Positions 1 through 12,188 of a stretch of 64,000 nt of DNA are shown here, one piece after another (within the stretch, counting starts at the first letter, position 1; every line of letters starts with the position of its first letter). Source of the DNA: Cryptomeria japonica (lineage: Eukaryota > Streptophyta > Pinopsida > Cupressales > Cupressaceae); assembly GCF_030272615.1 (NCBI RefSeq), contig NC_081412.1:683650583-683714582 (forward strand), read 5' to 3'. The notes under the pieces are model-generated. The model did no database searches. It was not told the DNA's origin and saw only the letters and a list, made by a program, of their open reading frames with translations. The translations under genes and the position numbers were made by a program.

Positions 1-1025
1 TCTGTTATAGCAACAAAAGCCCATCCATTGTCTATTGGTTCCTCATCAAAATCATCAGTTACTCCTTCATCAGCGAGATAACATGATTTGTCTATGTTCT
101 TCTTAATTTGTACTTCTGATAATCAGGGTTAGGCTTATATGTTCTTTTAGCTTCTTCTCTTAATCTTGCATGTCTATTAGGACACCTAGAAGCCATATGA
201 CCAATCTTATTGCAGTTAAAACATTTAAATGGAGCTTTACCTTCATACTTACTTCCAACTGGACCTTTAGGCATTCTTCTTGTGAATAGTTCTTCAAGCT
301 CTTCCATTTATTCATTCTCCCTTTTGATCTCTTCAAGTTCTCTTGCATAGAAGGCTTTCCAATCAGATTTATCAGATGATGATGATGTTACAAATGATGA
401 TGATGCTTTGAAAGCTAAATCTGTCCTAATAGTAGTAATAGGACCAAATTCCTCAAGTTCAAAAGCTGAAAGTTTCCAACAAAAGTGTCTCTAGATACTG
501 ATGCATTAGGCATTGTTCTCAATTTATTAATAGTAGCTACTTTCATTTTATATGCCAGTGGCAATGCTCTTAAAACTTTAAAAACAATTTCATCTTCACT
601 TAAGGTTCCTCCACAACATTGTATACCTAAAACAATTTCATTCTCTTTCCATAAAAGCATAAATCCTTTCATCTTCTTCCATTTTTAGATTTTCATACCT
701 AACCCAGAAGCATTCAAGTTTTGCAATTTTGACTATGGTATCACCTTCATTCAATGTCTCCAATTTGTCCCAAATAGCTTTAGCAGTAGCTCTGTCTGAT
801 AATCCCATGATTTGTTGATCTGACAATACACTAAAAAGTGTTTCTCTTGCTTTGCAATCATTTTCCTCATCTTTAGTCAAGGCTGGTGGAGTAGGTTGAC
901 CTTGAGTAGGAACAACATATCCATTCTTAGTAATATCCCAAATGTCCTTTCTAATGCAATTCAAATGTGTCTCCATCCTGATCTTCCATATGCCATAGTT
1001 AGTTCCATCAAGCTTTGATACCAAT
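1..1025 (-). pseudogene. Ty1/copia gag polyprotein, 5' part, broken; runs off the left edge
   Basis: This is the gag region of a copia retrotransposon, which would form the RNA-packaging capsid. Reading leftwards from 1024, the first 128 residues look like the copia UBN2 type (WKIRMETHL, IMGLSDRATAKAIWDKLETL). The frame then shifts, and 672-415 continues with LRALPLAYKMKVATINKLRT. A further shift leads to 307-92, which holds one CCHC zinc knuckle (CFNCNKIGHMASRC, 182-223). After a stop the frame reads on into ADEGVTDDFDEEPIDNGW, typical of the stretch after the knuckle. It starts directly beside a primer binding site and LTR, which fixes the start. At least two frameshifts and a stop make it non-functional. 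Protease and pol would lie outside the window. Confidence 0.85.
1011..1025 (-). other. Primer binding site of left copia element
   Basis: On the minus strand this reads AATTGGTATCAAAGCT immediately after the LTR end. That resembles the initiator-methionine tRNA primer site (TGGTATCAGAGC) used by most plant copia elements. It sits between the LTR and gag as expected. Confidence 0.75.
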
Positions 1026-2092
1026 TGTTAGGTCCTGGAGGCAACTGAGAGGGGTGGGGGGTTAATCAGTTGACTATAATTTTAATCACATAACCAAATA
1101 TATTGCTTGATGTTGTTAAACCAAACTTTAATGTCGGTGGAGAGTTTAAAAGTTAATTACAGTACCAATAAACTTTAATCTATGAAATAGAAAGACAAAT
1201 AACTTACACAACACATAACACAATTATTTGTACATGGAAACCCTGTAAGGGGAAAAACCATGGTGGGAAGCCTTACCCACAATTAGATGATACTACTACA
1301 GATAGTATGCTTATACAATATGGAGTCTGGACATGCAGAAAGGCTAAATTCCTAGAGCTCACTGCTCAATCACAAGATGGGAGTCACACTGACTACAATT
1401 GGATGGTTAAATCTAATTATAATGTACTGCTCAAAATAGCATCTTCTTATGCTAGATTCAGTACCCGTTAAGCTCTAAATGTCTCCGCAATACCTTCCTT
1501 CAATATTCAAATGATGTCTGCATGTATAGCTCTACATATATTAGCATATACCTTATTTGTACTTCCTTACAATCCCATTCACATACCCATTTCAATCTCA
1601 CAAATGAGATCTTACATATATAAGACCAAATGTGTAGGTCGGCTTACAAAGAATATTACAATTAAATCAATTACAAATGAATCAATATGCGATACATCAT
1701 GTCGGCTCAATGCATTTATAATAACAATAAATCATCTCCATAATGTGTCATGCTGATCTAGAATAGATATGCTTGTTGGTGTATAGCCTAGACCTATTTG
1801 TCTGTAACAACAAATATGCAAACCCAATTAGACCAATAACCAAATCGCCAAAACCATGTCTCCAAATAATGTCTTTGACATAACCAAGTAATCTCCAGAT
1901 GATAACAAATCATCCTTAGTTTCGATGAACAATATAACCTATCGGTGAGCCAGATACTGGTGATTGTGCATGAGTCACTGAACATGTCTGTGAACATAAC
2001 CAAAGATCTCCAAGTGTTGATAGGTGTTGACAAGTGTTAACAAGTGTTGACATCAATGACAAAACCAATGCAACACATCCAAAATACCAACA
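1026..2092 (-). repeat. 5' LTR of the left minus-strand copia element
   Basis: About 1.07 kb bounded by TG...CA (plus strand TGTTAGGTCC at 1026 and AATACCAACA ending at 2092). On the minus strand it starts TGTTGGTATTTTGG, includes a TTGTCATTGATGTCAAC stretch like the other copia LTRs here, and ends in a C-run followed by TCAGTTGCCTCCAGGACCTAACA-type sequence. The partner 3' LTR and the target duplication lie outside the window. Confidence 0.75.
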
Positions 2093-2668
2093 TGGCATAT
2101 GTATGTGATGTGTGAATAATGTAATATCATTCAAGTAGAGGATTTCGTCAATCATTGGAGATCGAGTCGAGTTTATGTAAGAGGATTCAATCCTCTGATA
2201 TTGAGCTTAACTAGAACTGTATTCAGGCATAGGAGATGTTATCTTTGTAATTCAAACACTTCTCTAGATTGTAGTCTGAATTTCTATGTAGTCAGTGAGA
2301 CTCCTTTTGTAATGACTAGCGTGCTCTAGGCTATTGACTTTCCTACAAGTGCAAGCCCCTCAATTTTAATTCACATACTTATTGTAGAAGTAGTATCTAA
2401 GTGTGGGTAGGCTTCCCACTATGGTTTTTCCCTTTACCAAGTTTTCCACGTATAAATCTTGGTGTCATGTGGATGGTATTTATTCTTTGATTATTGTATA
2501 TGCTTAATTGGTTTAACTGCTATTCTAGTATTTGGTTTAAGCATTCCGGTATTAACATTTTGGATTCTGGTATTGAAGTTATAATTGTTAAATGTTTTGG
2601 TAGTGTCACAACTAATTCACCCCCCCCGCCCCTCTCAGTTGTCTTCCAGTTATTTAAACTATCTAACA
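2093..2668 (+). repeat. Partial plus-strand copia LTR (3' portion)
   Basis: The stretch follows the same order of landmarks as the neighbouring LTR but in the opposite orientation: a TGCAAGCCCC-type segment, GTGGGTAGGCTTCCCACTATGG, a C-run near 2622-2636, then TCAGTTGTCTTCCAG and an end CTAACA at 2668. Copia RT sequence resumes directly after it, so this LTR interrupts the older minus-strand copia pol. Its 5' part is separated from it by the element at 1-2092. Whether it is a solo LTR cannot be told from this window. Confidence 0.6.
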
Positions 2669-2673
2669 TTTAC

Positions 2674-4726
2674 AACATTAAAATGTGGTTGTTTAAGTGT
2701 AGATTAGAATCTAAAGGCTAAGAATGCAACCTCCATAATATTAAGCCTTGTGGTAGTAAGATATAGTAGGCTACCTATCATAGACCTATACAATGTGTGA
2801 TCTACATCAGGAAGATCAATGATTTTGCTTAGTTTGCAGCTTGTTTCCATGGATTTGCTTTCTTCCATCTAGATTTTTCTAAACATCTCTTTAGCATATT
2901 TCATTTAAGAAATGAATATGGCCTTCTCAAGTTGCACAACTTGTAAACCTAGAAAGAATGACAATTACCCCATCATTGACATTTTAAATCCAATTTTCAT
3001 TATTTTAGAAAAATCTGAACACATAGTATCATCGTCACTTCCAAAAATGATATCATCTACGTAAATGACAACAACAAGAATATTGTCACCTTGTATTTTA
3101 TTGTATAAGTTTCTCTCAACTCCACCTCTGATACAGCCTTGTTCCTGCAAATATCTATCCAGCCTAGAGTACCATTCTCTAGGTTCTTGTTTAAGGCCAT
3201 ATAGGGCCTTTTTAAGTTTAAGAACAAATTCACCCTCAACCTAAAATCCTTTAGGCTATTCCATGTCAACCTCCTCTTCAAGAAATCCTTTAAGAAAATC
3301 AGATTTCACATCTAATTGATAAACTTTAAAAAATTTATATATAAAAAAGGCTAGGAACATCTTTATAGCTTCCAATCTTTTTATAGGTGCAAAGGTCTCC
3401 TCAAAATCTATACCCTCAACCTGACAGTATCCCTTACAAACTAATATTTCTTTATTCCTTGCTATGTTTTCCATTTTCATCTAGTTTATTTTTGAAAACA
3501 CATTTAGCATCTATAATATCCTTATTTATTTGCATAGGAACCAGTTCCCATGTTTTGTTTTTCTCTAGATTCGGTTTATTTCCTCTTCCATAGCCCTAAC
3601 CTAACACTCATCTTCACTGGGTTTAGTGTAATTCTTAGGATCTAATGAGGATAATAGACAAAAAATCACAGTTTCACCTATTTTAGCAATTTTTCTTCTT
3701 GTCTATACACCTCCATCTTTGTCACCTAAAATCTGATCTTGTGGGTGATTTATTTGTATAGATTTCAAAGTTGTTTTGGTAGGATCCACTATTGTATTTT
3801 CAGGTATTTTTTCAAGAGACTTCTTTTCTTATAACGCACCATGTTCTTGTTTGGTGTTCAAAATATCATCAACATCCTCTTCCTGTATAACAAGCAGCAA
3901 GTTCTCAACAATCTTGACATTAGCACTTTGAACTATTTTCTTTAGCCTCTTATTAAATCACTTATAGGCCTCATTGTGTGTGAAATAACCTAGGAATATA
4001 CCTTCATCACTTCTAGACTCAAAACTACTTAAAATTTCTCCATTTCTCTTAATGAAATACTTTCTACAAAAAAATTTAAAATAGCCAACATCAGCAGATT
4101 TGCCATACCAAAGTTTATAAGGAGTATAATGAGCTTTTACCCTCAATAAAACTTTATTCAAAGTATAGACTGTTGTATGTACAACCTCTTTCTAGAAAGT
4201 ATTAGGTAGCCTAGCATTGAGTAGAAGTGTTCTTGCCATCTCTTTCACTGTTATGTTCTTCCGTTCAACTACACCATTCTATTGTTGTGTTCTTTCTATT
4301 GAAAACTATCTCTTGATGCCATGTTGCTCACAATAATCAATAAATTCTTGAGAGGTAAAATCTCCTCCTTAATCAGATCTCAAACATTTCATTTTGTACT
4401 TTTATTCTTTCTCAACCATTTTTTAAAAAATTTTAAATCTTCTTAGGGTTTCGGCATTGTGCTTAAGGAAAGTTACCCAAGTCATCCTAGAGAAGTCACC
4501 CACAAAGAGCATAAAATACCTCTCTCCATTCAGGTACCTTGTTTTGGTGGGTCCACATAGGTCAGTGTGGACAATCTGTAAAGGCTTGGTAGAAAAATAT
4601 TCTTTTGTTCTGTAACTACCTCTAGGTTTTTTACCATGTTGACACTCATTACAATGTCCTTATTAGGTCTATGGATAGGTGGCAAATTCCATACATTTTT
4701 CATTTTTTCTCACTTTGCCAAGATTA
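2674..4726 (-). pseudogene. Copia integrase and reverse transcriptase, decayed
   Basis: Integrase pieces are readable from about 4700 leftwards: IVHTDLCGPTKTRYLNGERY, then GVVERKN and MARTLL, then a linker with LWYGKSADV. RT starts near 3480 with [20 protein letters not shown] and [15 protein letters not shown]. The catalytic YVDD box is at 3052-3063 (VVIYVDDIIFGS), and RSMIGSLLYLTTTRLNIM at about 2700-2765 marks the RT to RNase H transition. Numerous stops and shifts break every domain. RNase H is missing beyond 2674, where another LTR starts. It would have copied the element's RNA and inserted the DNA. Confidence 0.85.
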
Positions 4727-5491
4727 TCAAAGTTTGTGTCCTATTCTTTTATACCATAACAAACTCTCTTCAAATTGACTCATGAGGCAAAGGTTTGTGT
4801 CACTATCAGTTTTGGTTCCTGTCAGGCTATACAAGTTACTTCTAGTTCTTATACCATTAGCTATTGATGTGCTTGATTTCTTTCTTATTTCACATCCTTT
4901 TGAATCAAAAGAAACATGAAATCCATTGTCATAGATTTGAATCACACTCAAAAGGTTATGTTTAAGTCTTTCAACATAGTACACATCATGAAAGGGTATT
5001 TTGTTGTCTAGAAATAGATTACCTTTACCTCTAATTTGTACTCTTGAATTATCACCTTGTGTGACAAACCCTCCATCAAAGTCTTCTAGACTAATAAATT
5101 TACTTTTATCCCTTGTCATGTGGTTTGAACAACCACTGTCTATAATCCATAAGTCTTTCTTTTCTAAATGTAGAGCAACATTTGCAGGATTTTTCTTTGG
5201 TCTCCATACACATTTAGTTTTGGAGTTTTCATTTTTTAAGTAATAATCTTGCTCCAAAATTTTCTCCTTGATCTTTAGTCTGCATTTTTTAGCTAAGTGA
5301 CCAAATTTGTTACAACTAAAACACCTTATATGGTTCATCATTACAAAAGGAGATCTATAAGAAAAGTTTGACTTTCTTTTCAACATACTACAGATATTTC
5401 CTCTATGCCCATAATGGTTGCAATAAAAACAATATCCTAGAAAAACTGACCCAAACCTTGGATACACACTCTTATAATAATTGGACCTCAT
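4727..5491 (-). pseudogene. Copia zinc knuckles, protease and GAG-pre-integrase domain
   Basis: An open stretch of 254 codons from the same copia element. It has two CCHC knuckles (residues 21-34 CFYCNHYGHRGNIC and 57-70 CFSCNKFGHLAKKC), then the aspartic protease active site IIDSGCSNHMT (Asp at about residue 118), NLLSV, and a GAG-pre-integrase end LLWYKRIGH. It is a segment of the gag-pol frame, not a gene with its own start: the same element continues on both sides in broken frames. The protease would cut the polyprotein in virus-like particles. Confidence 0.85.
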
Positions 5492-6433
5492 AGGATGTTT
5501 AGTTGTATTGTGAGCAGAAAAAGTGTTGCATTGATTTTGCAGATTTGGCGAATTTGAGCATTGTCCTACTTGAAAACCCAGACATGTTTTGTCTTTATTC
5601 TACTTTTGCCCTTTCATGATTTCTCATTTGTTGTTGTCATACTTTTCAAGTTTCTTTTTCAATGAAACAACTTTTGCTTCTAAATATTGACAACATTTTC
5701 CTTTTGTTTCCACTGTTTTCTTTGTGATCCTTTCTAGTTTTTTACTTTCTGCATGTTGAGTTTCTAGGTCAACAATTTGTTGACTAGCATTGGTTAAGAG
5801 ATCTTCATACTTTGTCAGTTCCTTTTTTAATTTATTTATTTCTTTAAGAGAGCAAAGAAGTTCACCTTCAAGTTCAATTTCTTTATCTTGTTGAATCTCT
5901 TTCTCTGAATGAGTATTCTAAGTTACGTCATTATTGACTGGACATATGGCAACCATGAAGAGTACTTTTTGATCTTGGTCATAAGAGCTATTTGAGCTAT
6001 TTTCAAAGTATTTGATTATGAAACTCTTCTTTTTAAGAGTACTCTTCCTTTTAAAGTTGTATTATTTCTCTTTACCTATTCTTTTAGAGTCTTCAGGTTC
6101 ATTTTTGGACTTGTCATAAGGACATTGCAAAAAAATTCCCTACTTTTCCACAAATACGACATTTAAAGGGAAGTTTTCCCTTATATTTTCTTGAGCCTTT
6201 TTTTAGTATTCTAGCTAGGTTTAGTTCTTTTTCATCCAAATACTCAGATTCTGAATTTGACATATTATTCTTCTTTGAAGTGTTAAATGCAACTTCTTTA
6301 CTTATGGGTTTCTCATCTTGTTTCCTCAATTCATATGGAGTCACGGATCCATGGAGTTCATTTATGTTAAAAAAATTTAAATCTTTAGCCTCTTCAATTG
6401 TAGATACTTTAGAATCAAACTTAGAAGGTGAGG
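5492..6433 (-). pseudogene. Copia gag, C-terminal half with coiled-coil linker
   Basis: From 6433 leftwards the frame reads SKFDSKVSTIEEAKDLN and INELHGSVTPYELRKQ, the conserved end of the copia UBN2 gag domain. A CCHC-like box follows at about 6120-6170 (CRICGKVG, its end lost), then a charged coiled-coil-like linker with several stops. It joins in sense to 12838-13329 once the inserted element is ignored, which shows both pieces were one gag gene. Confidence 0.8.
6429..6433. repeat. Target site duplication TGAGG (left copy)
   Basis: TGAGG directly precedes the LTR at 6434. The identical five bases follow the other LTR at 12838-12842, as expected for retroviral-type integration. Confidence 0.85.
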
Positions 6434-7236
6434 TGTTAGGATTCCCACAGATACTGAGAGGGGGGGTGAATCAATATCTGACCGGTTAATACATTTTATT
6501 AACTTAAAACATGTAGAGCATATTAATACAGTGTACCCATAAATGGAAAGTAATGCAATAAACAGAGATAAAAACAACCACATGAAAAACAAACCATAAC
6601 ACAAGGATTTAACGAGGAAACCCAGTGTGCGAAAAACCTCGGTGGGATTTGTGACCCACAATATTCACTTACTGGCCAATAAGAGAATATTACTACTACA
6701 AGAGGGGCCTGTACATGCAAGAAGGCCAATTGCCTAGAGCTCACTGCTTAAATACAAAATAGGAAGTCTCACTGACTTACAAAATGGATTATATAAATCC
6801 AGTGTCTTGTACTGCTTCAAAGTAGCATCTATAATGCCAGATCTAGTACCGGTTTCTGCTCTACTTCTTGCATAAACCATTAACCTATAATTTGCATAAT
6901 AGGTCTGCCTTATTTCACCTAATTACATTCTTCTTCCTTACACAAAATGTTCTACAATGATCTCTCTTATATAAGAGTCATTTTACAACTTGCCAAGTCG
7001 GCTTACAATGATTTTACAAATAATAAACAAAATATATTACAACAAAAATCTTGTCGGTCTCTGTGCCGGTATGCTTCCTTTCACTGCCGGTGCCAGTGAT
7101 CTGTGTGTCGGTGTAGAGTCTGATCTTGCTAGTGCTAGTGGAATGCCTTGCCGGTGTCATAGGATTGTAAGGTTGCCATCAATGAAAAAACCTTCAATCA
7201 CCTACAATGTCTCGTTGGAGTGTGCATATGCCAACA
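6434..7236 (-). repeat. 3' LTR of copy A
   Basis: 803 bp. On the minus strand it starts TGTTGGCATATGCACACTCC and ends GGGAATCCTAACA. It contains a TATA-like box (TTATATAAG, about 6967-6975), which the other LTR of this copy has lost. Confidence 0.85.
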
Positions 7237-7252
7237 ATCTCCCCCTTTGGCA
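7237..7252 (-). other. Polypurine tract of copy A
   Basis: On the minus strand TGCCAAAGGGGGAGAT lies immediately before the 3' LTR, the usual primer site for plus-strand DNA synthesis. Copy B has the same tract at 29936-29951. The remaining 7253-7457 holds no gene. Confidence 0.8.
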
Positions 7253-7457
7253 TTGATGGCAACACTCATGAGAAAATTTCAAAAGTGTATCCAAAACTTG
7301 TAATCCAAAAATTGTTTCCAAAAATGTGTACCAAAAATATATGAGCTCCCCTTGAGCAGATAAGTCTTTTGTAGATTATTTTTTCATTCTACTACTCCCC
7401 CTTTGGCATCAATGACAAAGGTTGTCAAGGTGTCAATAGAGTTGTAGTTTTTCTATC

Positions 7458-10400
7458 TCAACCTTGTAACTGGGTGGTTACAATTTGAAAAAGATCCACC
7501 AAAACCAAATTTATACTTTCCATAAACTTCTTATTGTCTTTTATTGCTACCTCTATTCTTTGAACTGTACCAATGAGGTTTTGCATATGCTCTGTCAGTG
7601 TTTTCTGTCCTTGTACTAATGCCTTAGATATTTCCTTCCTCAAGGATGCTAGATAGTCCAGTGTTGGACTTAGTCTCAGTCTTAGATTTTTAGCCTTGTT
7701 TATTATTCTCTCCTTTTCTGTTTCTAGCTTTAGTAATTCTTCCTCAAAACTAGTTATCTTTTTCTCAAAAACTAATAATGTATCAAGTGAATTAACAAAA
7801 TTGTCAGCAAGTTTATTTATTTCTTCTTGTACCTTGCTCATTTTCTTATCTATGTCAACTATTAAAAATTTTGTCTTGCAAGTATCTTTGTACAGAGTTT
7901 TAAATTCCTTGAATGATTTGCATAGTTCTGGTAGAGGTGTGTCAAATTCCCTAATACACTTCTTTAATTGATACTCAAAGAATTTTTGTTTTTCAATTTC
8001 CAACCTGTCTTTGAATGCATCTTCCTTTATTTGTTCAACTGTCACTGTGTTGTCAGTAATATACTTTGACAAAGTGTCAAGTTGACTCAAAGAATCCTAA
8101 TTATCTATGTTGCATTTTGGAGCTATCATCTTCAAAATTGGGATTATGTCATCTATAGCTTTATATGCTTGTGAACTACAATCAGTTATTTTCTTCAAAG
8201 AATCTAAAAGAACTTCAGTTACATTGGTTGATTTGTAACCTATAGAGGAGGAACCAACATTCTGAATTCCATCGGTGGAGGAAGTAACCATGCTTGTAGT
8301 GACCTCTGGTATATTAGTCTGTGTTTCCATTTCCTTAAGCAAGGGTTTTTGTTTCTCTCCTATTGCCGGTGGCACTGTTTCCACATGAACCTATTCCTGT
8401 TCCGGAGCCTATTGCTCTGCTTGTCTCTCTGTTTGAGTCTCTATTTGTTTCCCTGTGCTATCATCTTCCTAGCCATGTCAATCTTACTAGTTGTGTCCTT
8501 GTCTCTCACAATGTTGACCTTTTGAGTATCAACATCCACTATGTATAGTACCTCAGGATTAGGATTAGTATCCTCTTGTGATACATCCATACTGTCATCT
8601 GTCGGTTGGTCTTCTATTTTTGTTACCGGTGGAGTAATCAGAGGTGGTGGGGATAAGTTATCTTTTATTTTGATACTAGGAGGTCCACCAACCTTTCCTT
8701 TACCCTCATCTTTGTCCTTTTGGTAGACTTTGATAGGCTTGGGGTTCCTGTACTCTTTCTGCTTTTCCTTCTCCACAAGGAATATATCCCATCCATTTTC
8801 TATTTCTTTTGTTACCTCATTTACTCTTCCTATCATTAGTGCAATATGCTAGTGTGCAGTAAAGAATACTAACCGGTTGGCCTTTGCAATTAGATCATCT
8901 ATTTCTTTTGGAGAGTTGACTGGGTAGACAACAAGTAATTTTTCAATTTTGTTTTTCTTGTCAAGTTCTACAATAGATTGTCTTCTTGCTTCTAGTCTCT
9001 TGAATAATTCATCTGGTAGTTCATCTACAACTTGTATCAAAAACTTCTTATAGATATCCAGGTGTAAAATGACATTGTTTTCAACTTGCTCTTTCTCATC
9101 TACTGATAGTGTATCATATAATTTTTCTATGTTCTTGAGTTGTCCTTCTTTTGTGATTTCATCCAACAGTTTGTCAATCAAAGAAATATTTTGTTGAGTC
9201 CTTTTCTTCTTAGGTGTTAGCTTTTTCTTTGGGGTTGTCTTCTTTACCAGAGACCTCATTGCCTGTTGTTTTTGTCTAGTTCTTCTAGGCGAGGGTGTGG
9301 ATACCGGTGAAGGTTGTCTTTTCCTTACAACTCTTTTAAATTTAGCTGGCTTGTCACTCTCTAAAGAAGTTGCTACTAGTGACAAGTGAGCTTCTGGTTG
9401 TTGTAACTCATCTTCAGTGATACCGGTTTGTTTTAGTACATCTTATTTTATAGCCTTAGCCTGCCTTGAACCTCTTCCCATAGTTGCTTCTACTTTCTTT
9501 ACTCTCTTCTTAGATTGAATTTGGCTTTCAATGGTCTCAGCACTACCAAATACCTCTTCCTTAGGTTCATTTGGTGCTTCCAAAAGAGCTTTAGCATATG
9601 TTTCAATGATGTGGTCATCAGTCTCATAGCCCATTTCAGTAACCCAAATTGTTCTTGGGATAACTGCTTCCATCCAGATCTCATCTTTTTTAATCACAAA
9701 ACATATATCATCTTTGTATTTGTTAACAATTTTCTGTGACAGTCTGACTCTTTTGTTCATTCTAGCCTTTAGTGCTTGAAAATACTCATCAATATTCTTT
9801 TGTTTTCTTTCACCCATGTTGTTGAACAAGTCTGATAATTGTTTCCCTACCGGTATGTCAAATCCAAGGTTCTTGATACCTATACCAAGCACCTGTTTGG
9901 TTACATGTAGCATTAAGCATACAAGTAAGTTACCAAATCTAAATGTTCCTTTCTTATCCTTCTTGATCTTCCCTAAATTGTCAATCAATTCATCCTTTAC
10001 CCATTCACATACATCAATTTTTACATTATCCTTAACCATATCATGCACACTTTTTATGCATAAACTCGAAACTGAGTTAAGTCTATTTGCATGTGTTTCT
10101 TTGTATCCTAAAATCATGCTAACAAATCTCACATTTATGTCAGTTACATAATTAACCCTTAAAGACCTTTTGTTGGATGTTGCACTAGTTAGGTTCATTA
10201 CCAGGTCATTTGAGACCTTCTTTGTCTTGTATGGTCTATTACTAGTGGAAGGTAACCCTATTACAGCTTTCACAGCTTCCTTGGTAATTTTATGAATTGA
10301 ATTTAGCCAGAAAAATTCACCATGTACCCTACTCTATACTCTCCTAATCACTTCCTTGGGGAATTGTAGAATGCAGAGAATCTCAGTGAATCCTAGGGTT

Positions 10401-10679
10401 TCAACAATTTTGTGTTCATGTTACTTTATCGAAATCATCATAGATAACAGATTTGTACATGTTCTTGATTTCTTCATCTCCTAATTCTTCTATATGGCAA
10501 TGGATATAGATTCTAGGGTCTTCTACAAAAACAACTCCTTTGGGAATTTGGGAAAAAGAACCTACATTGTCATCCCTTTTAGCTATCTTGGGAACTAGCT
10601 GAAATATGGGCATAGGGAATTTGATAACCTCAACTACAGTAGCGTTTCCTATGAATTCAGGTGTAGAGGAGGATGCCAT
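7458..10679 (-). pseudogene. ORF2 of copy A: unknown retrotransposon protein, about 1,070 residues
   Basis: I do not recognise this family with certainty. Start MASSSTPEF at 10679 and stop after QLQG at 7458 match copy B, and both span exactly 3,222 bp. Readable blocks are 10679-10416, 10273-9443, 9385-8849, 8836-8441, 8384-8097 and 8090-7458. They are separated by stops, with net shifts of frame between the first two blocks and between 8836 and 8384. The N-terminal third has a globular-looking block (MILGYKETHANRLNSVSSL, GTFRFGNLLVCLMLHVTK). The middle is rich in Lys/Arg (TPKKKLTPKKKRTQ), possibly a nuclear signal. The C-terminal quarter is charged and coiled-coil-like. The block with RFGNLLVCL vaguely recalls plant transposon-associated proteins, which is only a hint. 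Confidence 0.8.
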
Positions 10680-10981
10680 GATTATAAATACCTTTTTCTG
10701 CCTCAGGAAGGATTGATTGCTAAAGTGCTTTGCCTCTTTGCTTGAAATGCCTTAGCTCTGGAAATTTCACGCTCTTTGAATGTTTGAATGCTCGGTGAAG
10801 TAAAATGGAGCCAAAAACATTAATTTATAATGTCAATTTGCCAACTACCACATTTAATACATGTCAATTAAGTAATTACTTAACATAACTACCGGTATAG
10901 AAGTAATTTCAGCTTCTTACCATCAACCGAGGGAATAATAGCATATGTCTCACTGATTGCCAAACCCTCAAGGAAATTTCT

Positions 10982-12117
10982 TCAATTTGATGAAGAGCTT
11001 CCTGCTGATGGAGTGCTACTCTGTTCTACCAGTGGAGTGTTGATTGGTTCTGCTGGTGGAGGAGTATTCCTATCCACATTTAGTTTTGATTTCTTGATCC
11101 ATTGTTTTGAGAATTCCTGCTTAACTTCTTGAAATTTTTCTTTAACTTTCAAACTAGAAACTTTGTTGTTTGCCAGTGATCCTTTACTTCTATAGAATTT
11201 TGCAATATGTCCAATCTTGTTACACGCATAACAAGTCACATTATTTTTTTGAATAGCCTTTCCATAACCTATGCCAGTTTGTGTTCTGCATTGATTAGAT
11301 AAGTGTCCAAATCTTCCACAAACATAACATCTCACATTCATTCTACAATTCTCAAAGTTATGACCAACTTTGTTGCATTTTGAACATTGACCGGTGGGGG
11401 TGTTGATATTCTGATAATTTCTAGATCTACATTGATTTTCTCTATGACATACTTGTTACAGTTAAAGCATTTGCCACTGAATTTATAAGCAACGAGTTGT
11501 CTTACTAGTTTTCTATGATCTTGTGTGTTTGCAGTACCAAAGCTTTCACCAACTTCAAAGCCAATTCCACAAGTGTCACCTTTAGGTTTTTGATTTTTCA
11601 GCAAGTTACCAAGTTCTTTTGAGCTTTTCTTGAATTTCTCTTTATGTTGATTTGCAGTATCTAGTTCTCTTTCTAAGACTTCTTTCTGCCTCATCAATTC
11701 ATTTGAGTCATTTTGTGTGTGCTTCAGATTTGTCTTCAACAAATCATTTTCATAGCTGAGTCTTGTGTTTTCATTTGCAGCATCACTTAGTCTTCTAGTC
11801 AAATCTTCTTCATTCTTCTTTCTATCTTCAATTTCTTTACAAAATCTCATAGTCATATCCTGCATCTCATTCTTTATTGTCATGTTCTCTTGTTTCAGCT
11901 TGTTTATCATATCATTAAGAGTTTCTTTTTCATCATTCTCATTTTGCATCTTTTCACAAAGTTCTCTTCTCTTGTTTCTTGAAATAGTAAGATTTTCTTG
12001 AAGTGCTTGAATAATATCTTGAGCAGCCTTTAGATCATCTTCAAGTTTGATATTTTTCAATTTTTCTACATAATAGTCTGAGAGAGCTCCTTCAAGTTGC
12101 TTCATCAAGTTTTCCAT
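10982..12117 (-). pseudogene. gag-like protein of copy A: coiled coil with four zinc knuckles
   Basis: Start MENLMKQLEGAL at 12117 is chosen because copy B starts at the same residue just after the PBS. Residues 1 to about 190 form a long charged coiled coil (ENDEKETLNDMINKLKQEN). Four CCHC boxes follow: CFNCNKY..., CSKCNKVGHNFENC, CYVCGRFGHLSNQC and CYACNKIGHIAKFY, whose last Cys has become Tyr. A single-base shift after CFNCNKY splits it into 12144-11338 and 11341-10982. The C-terminal tail is Pro/Ser-rich and ends SSSSN. It would bind and package RNA. The spacer 10680-10981 between this gene and ORF2 holds no reading frame. Confidence 0.85.
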
Positions 12118-12172
12118 CTCTACCAGTGTCAAGATCTTCCTCAAGCTATTAGGCTTTTGAAAATAGAGGACC

Positions 12173-12188
12173 AGGCTCTAATACCAAT
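12173..12188 (-). other. Primer binding site of copy A
   Basis: Minus strand AATTGGTATTAGAGCC next to the 5' LTR resembles the initiator-Met tRNA complement. Copy B has ATTGGTATCAAAGCTTGG in the same place. Confidence 0.75.
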